From positions 142,187,240 through 142,251,239 of the forward strand of contig CM077013.1 in assembly GCA_039090855.1 (NCBI GenBank): a stretch of DNA of 64,000 bases, written 5' to 3'. The notes beneath the pieces were generated by a model. It was not told the DNA's origin. It saw only the letters and a list, made by a program, of their open reading frames with translations, and did not search any database. Both the position numbers and the translations under genes were made by a program. Positions 55,658-64,000 of the stretch are shown here, one piece after another (position 1 is the stretch's first letter; every line of letters begins with the position of its first letter). The DNA is from Macrothele yani (lineage: Eukaryota > Arthropoda > Arachnida > Araneae > Macrothelidae).

Positions 55658-58600
55658 CTCTGACGACCGCCCATAGCGGTATAACTATACCATCGGGATT
55701 AGAGGAAATTCTATCCCACACTCACCAACCCGCTTGGCCAGCGTGGTGAGTTATGGCCAAACCCTCCAAAATGATTCCACAACTTAAATCTTGGCCCTCA
55801 GTCTCCGGCAGCTGGAATGTACCTGGCCAAGGCAGCGGCCAGTGCGACATGAAGGCAGAGGGTGCTAAGAATCCCCGGAGAACCGGACTAGGCTGCCATC
55901 TGATGCTGACCTTGGCTACTTACAATGGACGCTCCCTATCTTCTGAATCAAGGCTTCTTGAATTGGAAGAGGAACTACAAAGGATCAAGTGGGACATCGT
56001 GGGGCTAAGTGAGGTAAGGAGAAAAGGAGAAGATCTCATCGAACTGAAAAGTGGACATCTCTTCTACTATCGTGGGACAGATACTGGCAGAACTAGTGGT
56101 GTTGGATTTATAATAAACAAGAAACTGAAGGATAAAGTTGTAGAAGTTGAAAGTTCCTCTGACAGAGCTGCACGACTTGTTATCCAACTCTCGAAAAGAT
56201 ACCAGGCTCAGATTATTCAAACTTATGCACCCACCACAAGTCATCCTGAAGAAGAAATTGAAGAATTTTATGAGGAAATTTGTCATCTAAATAATAAAGG
56301 TAAGCAGCACTTGAAAATAATTATGGGAGATTTCAATGCAAAAATAGGGCAACAGCAACAGAATGAAACTTCAGTAGGTAAATTCGGTCATGGCAACAGA
56401 AACCAGCGTGGAAATACTCTCGTTGAGTTTGCAGAGGCAGAAGGGTTTTTCATCTTGAACTCCTTCTTCAAGAAAAAGCCACACAGGAAATGGACATGGA
56501 GACATCCAAATGGGACGACAAGTGAAATTGATTTTATTATGTGTAACAAAAAATTCGTCATAGAAGACTGCAGTGTGCTAAACAAGTTCAACACAGGTAG
56601 TGACCATAGATTGGTGAGATGTAAGATGCACCTCAACACTAAACTTGAACGTGGCAAGCTCATAAGACAAACAAAATCTATTGACATAACCAACCTTAAA
56701 AAACACCATAATACCTTCAAGTTAGAACTGAAGAACAGGTTCTCTGCTTTAGAAGGCCTAACATCGGAAGAAGTGGACATCTCTGAAGTTAACAGAAAAG
56801 TAACCAAAGCTCTTATGGAAACAGCAACAAAATTAGCTGGGTCTAAGAACAAGTTGCATGTGAACAAATTATCAGGAAAAACCAAAATGTTGATGCAAAA
56901 AGAAGAGAGATGAGGACAACTAAAAATGTGACTTCCAAAGTGGAATATATAGAGCTATGCAAGACAGTAAGAAAAAGTATCACTGAAGACGTAAGGAAAT
57001 TCAACTGTGAACTAGTGAGGAAAGCAATTGAAAACAACCAAAGCCTAAAGATAGCAAAGGGACATCTCAGTAAGGGAAGAAAACAGATTATGGCACTGAG
57101 AAAAGAAGATGGTTCTGTAACAAGAAATAGAGGAGAAATTTTGACAAGAGTGAAAGATTTCTACTCCAAATTATATGAAAGGGATGATATATGCACTCCA
57201 GACATCATGAAAGATACCAGTACCAGAGTTCCTCCAGTCCTTCCAGCAGAAGTTGCACATGCAATCAAGAACATGAAGAGAGGAAAAGCTCCAGGAGAAG
57301 ATGGAATTACTGTAGACATCATACAAGAAGCAAGTGGAGAAATCGAAACAGTACTCGCCCAAATTTTCACTCGATGCCTTAATGAAGGAAAGATTCCTGA
57401 GGATTGGAACACCGCTACAATGATCCTGCTACATAAGAAAGGTGACATTGAGGATCTCGGAAACTACAGACCTATCAGCCTCCTATCAGTAGTTTATAAA
57501 ATCTTCACTAAAGTTCTTTCACACCGCTTGAAGGTAACTTTGGACATGGCTCAACCGAGAGAACAAGCTGGATTCAGGAGTGGCTACAGCACAATAGATC
57601 ATATCCACGTGCTGAGAGAACTAATTGAAAGAGCGAGGGAATATGAACTTCCATTGTGCATGGCTTTTATCGATTATGAAAAAAGCCTTTGATTCGGTGA
57701 AACCATCAGCAGTTACAATGGCTCTGAAAACCTGCGGTATTGAAGATGCATACATTAATATTATTAATAACATCTATGAAAATGCAAGTGCAAAGATTAG
57801 GCTGTTTGAAAATACAACACACGTAAAAATTGGAAAGGAGTGAGACAAGGTGACACCATATCTCCGAAGCTCTTCAATGCCACATTGGAGGGTGTTTTTC
57901 AGTCGCTGAGCTGGGAAAACAAGGGGATAAAGATTAATGGAGATTATCTAACCCACCTTCGTTTTGCTGATGACGTAGTCATTTTTGCAACTACCCCATC
58001 AGAGCTGCAGAGTATGATCCAGGAACTTGCGGACAAGAGTAAAGAAGTGGGATTAAAAATGAACTTTCAGAAGACAAAAGTGATGTTCAATGCTTTTACA
58101 AGAAATGAAGATTTATCGATTGAGGGAAAAAAAGCTGGAGATAACAGACACGTTCGTTTATCTTGGACAGCAGATATCAAGTGAGGGTCACATTGATGAA
58201 GAAATTAATCGGCGTACAAAACTTGCCTGGAGAGCTTTTGGAAGAAACAGCATAATTTTCAAGAGCAATATGCCATTATGTCTTAAAAGAAAAGTGTTTG
58301 ATCAATGCATCCTTCCAGTGCTTACGTATGGTGCAGAGACGTGGACCTTAACTAAAAGAGACATACAAAGGCTCCAGACAACTCAAAGAAGCATGGAGAG
58401 GTGCATGCTTGGGGTAACCAGGAGAGATAAGAAGAGGAACTCGTGGATCCGAAAAATGACAAGAGTGGAAGACATCATGATCAGAGTTAAATCCCTGAAA
58501 TGGCAATGGGCTGGACATACTGCCAGAAGGACAGATCATCGATGGACAGCCGAAATTTTAGATTGGATTCCAAGGGACAAGAAAAGACCCAGAAGAAGAC

Positions 58601-58745
58601 CACATGGGAGATGGGTGGATGAAATTCGAAAGTATGCAGGGGTGACATGGAGGAGACTGGCACAAGACAGACCGTTGTGGAGGAAACTTGGGGAGACCTT
58701 CGTCCAGCAGTGGATTGATAATGGTTGACAATGATGATGATGATG
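55563..58745 (+). mobile_element. RTE copy F, full length with 13-bp target duplication, frameshifted
   Basis: It begins GGGATGTAAGGTCAGG at 55563. ATATAGTCTGGAG flanks both sides (55550-55562 and 58746-58758). The ORF is split into 55753-56913, 56910-57692, 57625-57843, 57840-58184 and 58090-58728 by small indels at about 56905, 57680, 57838 and 58130. All endonuclease and RT motifs remain readable (GSDHRLV, FIDYEK, RQGDTISPKLF, FADDVVIF). It is in the same sublineage as D and E. Confidence 0.95.
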
Positions 58746-59264
58746 ATATAGTCTGGAGAATAAATATGAACCCTTTTAAGACCTGTCCCATTCTGTTCTT
58801 TCGCAGTCTGCGTGGTGGTTAAGGAACTGTCAATGTTCCAGCAGGCTATAACTCTGAGTTACTTCCACAAAGTACCTACGACTGAAAATTGATAGCTTCC
58901 GAGGATAGTAAACACTAAACTACTCACGAAAACAAACAGGGCAACTAGCTGCCTTTCCATCTTGAAGCAGCACTGCCACAATACAATGTAGGGTGGATCA
59001 TGGATCAAGTACTTGCAGAAGAGCGAGGCGATCACTGGAGCCCCCTGATCGAGTCTCACCAGAGACCTGAGGGACCAGCTCAAAGTCGAAAGGGTTTGCC
59101 CACAAACTCTCAAAGAAGTTGTCCAGCAGCGTGGAAAACCACCCGAACAGACTCATAGGGGAAGCATTGTGTTATAACCCCGAAAAACGACATAAAGACA
59201 TTACACTCTCTTAATTAATGGCATGAACAATATTAATACCCGCAAAACATTGTATATTCGAAAA

Positions 59265-59510
59265 TCAAAGGTGCTTCCTATAATAAAGCATACATTTCTT
59301 GAACAATGAGTTCTCTGCCTCGTGGCAGTAAAAAATTAAAAACAAATCAAAGGCGCTTCCTATAATAAAAAATTAAAAACAAATCAAAGTAAGCAAATGA
59401 ATAAGTGAACAGTTGTTTTCAAGAACAAATCAAAATATAAAAAAAAATCTATAATATAAAATTAAAAACAAATCAAAGGCGCTTCCTATAATATAGTTTT
59501 AAAACACAAA
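59265..59510. repeat. Dispersed short direct repeats
   Basis: AATCAAAGGCGCTTCCTATA (first copy GGTGC) appears at about 59264, 59345 and 59471. The last two are preceded by AAATTAAAAACA. The spacings are irregular. Confidence 0.7.
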
Positions 59511-59864
59511 GAACAGATTTAGGCTAAAAGTTCTAACACTCTAGCAAAGATAACGAACGAAAGAGACAGAGAAACAATTTCTTCACTGAGAGACATTTGG
59601 CTGTGAGTTGATAACAATAAAGTTCAGCCATCCAGCGAGCGAAATTATCATTGTATATGATCCATTTGCCAAATATTATTTATTTGAAGTTTTTACACTG
59701 CCAAGAAACATCTCATCGAAACAAATGAGCGAAGAGAATTTTCAAAAAGGAAATTAACAGTTAAATCCAAAGAGAATGTCGCTTATTTTTAAACTCGAGA
59801 GTATGCTACTTAAAATTTTATTTCGAGATCCCTAAACACTCACCTCTGCTGCCCTCTATAAGAA

Positions 59865-59866
<2 letters not shown>

Positions 59867-59902
<36 letters not shown>
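59867..59902. repeat. (CA)n microsatellite
   Basis: About 17 CA units. Confidence 0.95.
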
Positions 59903-59904
<2 letters not shown>

Positions 59905-60124
59905 TCTAAAAATACTGGATAATATTCACTGTAAAGAAGAAAAAACAAGAAAGATAACACCGAATTTTCGGGTGTAATGAGCACGTTTTTTGAATCCATT
60001 CTGACGAGAATTAAATTTATCAAAGCTATTCAAACTCAATGGAGCCGGTATGGAAAACAATAGTACCTGATGGAAGAAAGAAGTTTTTCTATCGGGTTTT
60101 GAATCCCGCAAATATTGCTGTAAG

Positions 60125-61690
60125 CGGAATCGTGAACTTACGCCCTCTGGTTGCAGACTTCAGTTAAGAAAAATTTGGATTTATATGAGAAACATTTCGC
60201 AGCGGAAACGCTCTCCAACAAAGAAACAAATTTTCAAATCGGACTCTTCGAAGCAGAGATATGGACAAATGTAAGACATGAATCTACGCCCCCTAACGGG
60301 AAAACCATGCATTGTTTTAAGAAGGAAGTATTCTCAAAAGGTTTATCGATGTGAGAGGTATCGGTCCAAGAAAAAAAAATTTTAGTCGAGTTTTCAGGAG
60401 CTCAGATTTTTCTGCAAGTACACCAGAAGCAGAAATTAACACTTACGCTTCCTGGTGGTCAAACCATCTTTACCAAATGTTAGGAATTATTTGAAAAACA
60501 TTTCCCATCGAGTTGTATGCGATACAGGAAGAATTTTTCAAATCGGAGTTTTAGAACCAGAGAAACAGCTGAGGAAACGCAATTTACCTATGCGCCCTCT
60601 AGCGGAAAGTCTATGATTTACTTGAAATTTTTGAATTTATATGAAAAACATCTCGCATCGGAAACACTATCCAACGAAGAAAGAATTTTTCAAATCTGAC
60701 TCCTAGAAGTAGAGATATTTACAAAAATAAGATATACATCTACGCCCCCTGGCGTAGATGTATATCTTATTTTAAAAAGAAAATATTCCTAAAAAGGTTT
60801 GTCGACGTGAGTAGCATCGGTCCACAAACGAATTTTTTTCAAACGATATTTTAGACGTTCAGATTTTGCTGCAAGTGCATCAGAAGCGGAAATTAAGGCT
60901 TACGCTCCCTGGTGGCCAAACACTTTTTACCAAAATTAGAAATTATATGCAAATGATTTCCCATCAGGAGCTGTGTACGGTGCCGAAAAAAATTTCAAAT
61001 CGGAGTTTTAGAAGCAGAGACATCGGGTTAAACGCAATTTACCTTTGCGCCCCCTGGCGGAAAGTATGATTTACATGAAAATTTTGAAATTATATGGAAA
61101 AAATGTCACACTGGGAACTATCTAATAAATAAAGAATTTTTCAAATCGGACCATTAGAAGCAGAGATATTGACAAAAGTAAGATATACATCGACGCCCCC
61201 TGGTGGAGGAAATATTTTATGCAATATTTTAAAAAGAAAATATTCGGAAAAGGTTTATCGATGTGAGTGGTATCGGTACACGAACGAATTTTTCAATCGA
61301 GATTTTAGAAGCTCAGATGTTTTGGCAAATACATCAGAAGCAAAAATTAACACTTATGGCCTCTGGTGGCCAAAGTATTCTTTACCAAAAATTAGATATT
61401 ATATGCAAAAGAGTTCCCATCTAGAGCTGTACCCGATGAAAAAAAAAAAATTCAAATCGGAGTTTTAGAAGAAGAGATATCGGGGAAAACGTAATTTACT
61501 TTCACGCCCCCTAGCGAAAAATCCATGCGTAACTTGAAAAAGTAACTATACCTAAAATGCTCTTCGACATAAATGGAATCGAAAGTAAAAGAATTTTTTC
61601 AATCGGATGCTTAGAAGCAAATGTATAGGGAATAAAATGTATTTTGAGTTCGACATCTGCATTTACGCCCTCTAGCGGCAAAATTATACA
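60125..61690. repeat. Tandem array of ~150-bp monomers, trimeric higher-order, each with a CTCF-like core
   Basis: Eleven monomers are centred on a CGCCCCCTGGTGG-type core at 60141, 60287, 60446, 60593, 60743, 60903, 61048, 61193, 61357, 61505 and 61665 (spacings 144-164 bp). Three monomer types alternate: type a (ACATCTACGCCCCCT), type b (ACTTACGCTCCCTGGTGGCC) and type c (TGCGCCCCCTGGCGGAAAG). This gives a period of about 452-456 bp. Between the cores lie shared blocks such as TTTTTCAAATCGGA and TAGAAGCAGAGATAT. No ORF of note. The array ends at a GACGGACGGACGG stretch (61799-61820). Confidence 0.85.
60724..60773. other. Perfect 23-bp inverted repeat with 4-nt loop
   Basis: The left arm 60724-60746 and the right arm 60751-60773 are exact reverse complements around CCCT. 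The arm includes ATAAGATATACATCTACGCC. It sits on a type-a core of the tandem array. DNA or RNA could form a 23-bp hairpin. Confidence 0.95.
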
Positions 61691-61794
61691 TTGTAAAAAA
61701 AAACGAAATGAAGGATCATCATTTGCACATTTCAAGCTTCCCAATGCAACAAGAATTTTTCAAATCTGACTAATAGTTGCAGAGATAAGGTGGC

Positions 61795-63044
61795 TACAGA
61801 CAGACGGACGGACGGACGGACAAACCGATAACATAAGCACGAACCTTTTTACTCTTTTCAACCGTAGGTTGAGAAGAGTTTAGGCTCCAGCTTTGTCCGT
61901 CAGTCTGTCTGTCCGTCCGCACGATAACTCGCGTAAAAATGGTTTGATTTCGATGAAATTTTAGTATGTGGTAGGGGACCACCTGGGGACGAACCCTATT
62001 AAAAATGGACGAAATTGGGTCAAAGGTCAGGACATAGGAGCGGGATCCATTCCATTTCCCATATGCGTCATAAAACTTCCGTAAAAGTGGTTCGATATCG
62101 ATGAACTTTTAAATATGTGGTAGGGGACCACCTGGGGAAGAACCCTATTGAAAATGGGAACAATGGGATCAAAGGTCAGGACAATAGAGCGGAATCCATT
62201 CCATTGCCCTTATGCGTCATAACTTGCGTAAAAATGGTTCGATTTCGATGAAATTTTAGTATGTGGTAGGGAACCACTGAGGACGAACCTTAGTGAAAAT
62301 GGACGAAATGGGGTCAAAGATTAGGACATAGGAGCGGGATCCATTCCATTGCCCTTATGCGTCATAACTTGCGTAAAAGTGGTTCGATTTCGATGAACTT
62401 TTAAGTGTGTGGTAGGGGACCACCTGGGGACGAACCCTACTGAAAATGGGAACAATGGGATCAAAGGTCAGGACAATGGAGCGGGATCCATTCCATTGCC
62501 CTTATGCGTCATAACCCGCGTAAAAATGGTTAGATTTCGATGAAATTTTAGCATGTGGTAAAGCACCACTGGGGACGAACCCTATTGGAAATGGACGAAA
62601 TGGAGTCAAAGGTCAGGACATAAGAGCGGGATCCATTCCATTGCCCTTATGCGTCATAACTTGCGTAAAAGTGGTTCAATTTCGATGAAATTTTAGTATG
62701 TGGTAGGGGACCACCTGGGGACGAACCCTACTGAAAATGGATGAAATGGGATCAAAGGTTAGGACATTGGAGCGGGATCCATTCCATCGCCCTTATGCGT
62801 TATAACTTACGTAAAAATGCGTTGATTGCAACAAAACTATCATGTTGTTCCTGAGGCATGCTGGACCAATTCTGTTTAATATCATCGAAACGGGGTGAAA
62901 GGTCAGGACACAGGATCGAGATTTATTCCACAGCCATTATCGTCATAACTTGAGTAATATGTTCAGTAATGATTTCTGGTATGTTGGAAAGCGTATCATA
63001 AATCAATGCATTGCATGATTTAACTAACTTGTTTTACAAAAGAC
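61795..63044 (-). mobile_element. Non-coding element built on ~146-bp tandem units, copy 2 (dimeric higher-order)
   Basis: This is the reverse-oriented relative of 45000-47022. On the minus strand it starts with AATCATGCAATGCAT (near 63023) and TACGCTTTCCAACATACCAG. It has seven units whose GTAAAAATGG/GTAAAAGTGG starts fall at about 61935, 62081, 62228, 62374, 62520, 62666 and 62811. It ends in CGGACGGACAGACAGACTG and a hairpin at 61852-61878. Units alternate between two types (GACGAAATGGGG versus GGGAACAATGGGATC), giving a dimer of about 292 bp. Confidence 0.72.
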
Positions 63045-63142
63045 GTGCTAAAAAAAACGTGGTTTTCACTGAAAATTACTGCATATCGCTTAGTCCTACT
63101 CATATTCAATACTTTACAATTGTAGGGTTTGCAGTTATAGTT

Positions 63143-64000
63143 GGTTGGTAAGTAGATTTTAATGGCGCAAGGGCCATGGTTGGCCAAAGAGCGCCAAACA
63201 AAAGACATCAAAAGAGAACAAAATCAATAAAACACGTACACAAGGTTAAAAACAGGATGAAGCGGTAAAAGTGAAAGATGGAAATGAATACGGTAAAAAC
63301 TAGATTAGGTTAAAAAAGTCAATTTCCTTAAAAAGGAGAACACCGCGGTCAGGTCGCAGTCCTCACCAATGAGAGTCTGCAGCTGCTCCGTCGTCCAACA
63401 AATGAGAATGAAAATAACGAAAACGATGATCACAAAAACGAACACAAGTACACAGAACACGAAGGACGGTGAGACGACAGTGGCACGCCTCACACATCGG
63501 GGCACTGTCGCCACACAGCAAAAAGCGGTGAGTAAAACGACAGTGCCCAATGCGGAGACGCGCAAGAACAACTTCCTCACGACGGTTCTTCCGCAAACTA
63601 GACTTCCATAGCCCGATCTGTGGTTTGATGGCAGAGAGTTTATTGCTGCCCTGCTGAGACCACAGGGACTGCCACTCATCCAAAACAATTTTCCGGATCA
63701 AAGGGCGAAAATCTCGGAAAGACAGTGGCAGCCGAGCTGGCGACATGGAGGAAACAGACCTGGCAGATAGATCTGCCAGCTCGTTACCCCGGATCCCAAC
63801 ATGGCCAGGAACCCAACAGAATCGGACCAGGAATCCAGCACCTTCCAAAGTTCCAAGAAGACGACTGACATCACGGATGACAGGTGAGTCCGTGTCCTCT
63901 GGAGGAGATAGGACTTGGATGACGGACTGGGAATCGGAGCAAATCATAGCGCGACGATGAGATCTAGACTGTATGTGACACAAAGCGTGGTGGACCGCAC
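63143..64000 (-). mobile_element. RNase H-bearing LINE, second copy, continues beyond the right edge
   Basis: It has the same 3' UTR as the copy at 13130 (TTTTAATGGCGCAAGGGCC, GGCCAAAGAGCGCC) and a CCAAC-type tail at 63143-63150 on the minus strand. The 5' part lies outside the window. Confidence 0.88.
63363..64000 (-). CDS. LINE ORF2 C-terminal part: RNase H and altered zinc knuckle (partial)
   Basis: The open frame runs from the right edge to a stop near 63363. RNase H residues visible are MICSDSQSVIQVL (Asp), then FCWVPGHVGIRGNELADLSA (final acidic site). The FTDGS and AEM parts fall outside the window. The following knuckle is CEACHCRLTVLRVLCTC: compared with the 13.3-kb copy, the His of CX2CX7HX4C is replaced by Arg. 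A frameshift near the end (ADSHW) replaces the usual C-terminus. It is well preserved otherwise. Confidence 0.82.
   Translation of the reverse strand, partial: AVHHALCHIQSRSHRRAMICSDSQSVIQVLSPPEDTDSPVIRDVSRLLGTLEGAGFLVRFCWVPGHVGIRGNELADLSARSVSSMSPARLPLSFRDFRPLIRKIVLDEWQSLWSQQGSNKLSAIKPQIGLWKSSLRKNRREEVVLARLRIGHCRFTHRFLLCGDSAPMCEACHCRLTVLRVLCTCVRFCDHRFRYFHSHLLDDGAAADSHW

Larger units (their letters stand above)
48445..64000 (-). other. Wnk: WNK upstream intron or flank (at least 15.6 kb)
   Basis: This is sequence upstream of the 48275-48444 acceptor on the minus strand. Recognised content: SINE 48654-48866, RTE copies E and F, Tc1 element 53634-55525, tandem arrays 60125-63044 and a LINE at the right edge. 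Unassigned stretches are 48867-49440, 49690-50082, 53290-53633 and 58759-59866. The last holds a 52-codon minus-strand ORF at 58998-59156 (MSLFGWFSTLLDNFFESLW start) of unknown nature. Confidence 0.6.

Noticed and set aside
60125..63044. CRISPR-like repeat array
   Set aside because: Units are about 145-160 bp without unique spacers, and the genome is eukaryotic; these are satellite-type arrays.

Overview
This is eukaryotic, almost certainly arthropod, genomic DNA. It holds the middle of one host gene on the minus strand, buried in transposable elements. The host gene is a WNK (with-no-lysine) protein kinase. Five coding exons can be placed, in transcript order: 48275-48444, 33032-33252, 17618-17775, 17193-17281 and 538-766. 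All have GT/AG junctions and reading-frame phases that fit together. They encode the kinase domain from the alpha-C helix to its end, plus the start of the OSR1-C-like autoregulatory domain. The exons for the glycine-rich loop (upstream, beyond 48.4 kb) and for the long C-terminal tail (left of position 538) were not found. Three of the four complete introns are 15-16 kb; the fourth is 336 bp.

The introns are mostly mobile DNA. (1) RTE-clade non-LTR retrotransposons: one copy with an intact 984-codon ORF (1457-4411), one 5'-truncated copy (4469-5500), four long but broken copies (5501-8199 minus, 41276-44465 minus, 50094-53278 plus, 55563-58745 plus) and several old fragments. Four copies begin with a 95-nt segment that fits the HDV-like ribozyme fold. 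(2) Penelope-like GIY-YIG fragments: an inverted pair at 8.2-9.8 kb and one at 22.1-22.8 kb, with hammerhead-like cores. (3) Seven Tc1/mariner-superfamily elements, all broken. (4) A complete-looking but decayed Helitron at 35940-41272. (5) An RNase H-bearing LINE family at 13.1-14.4 kb, 32.7 kb and the right edge. (6) Two tRNA-derived SINEs and several MITEs.

The right-hand 4 kb differs from the rest. From 60.1 to 61.7 kb there is an array of about 150-bp monomers in a trimeric higher-order arrangement of about 455 bp. Each monomer carries a core closely resembling a CTCF-type binding site. It abuts, across a GGAC-rich stretch and a hairpin, a second array (61.8-63.0 kb) of about 146-bp units in a dimeric higher-order arrangement. 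A related copy of that second array lies in opposite orientation at 45.0-47.0 kb, inside another WNK intron.

The WNK exons are the only host protein-coding sequence I can support. No RNA genes of the host, CRISPR arrays or bacterial-type operons are present. All family assignments come from reading motifs, not from searches.
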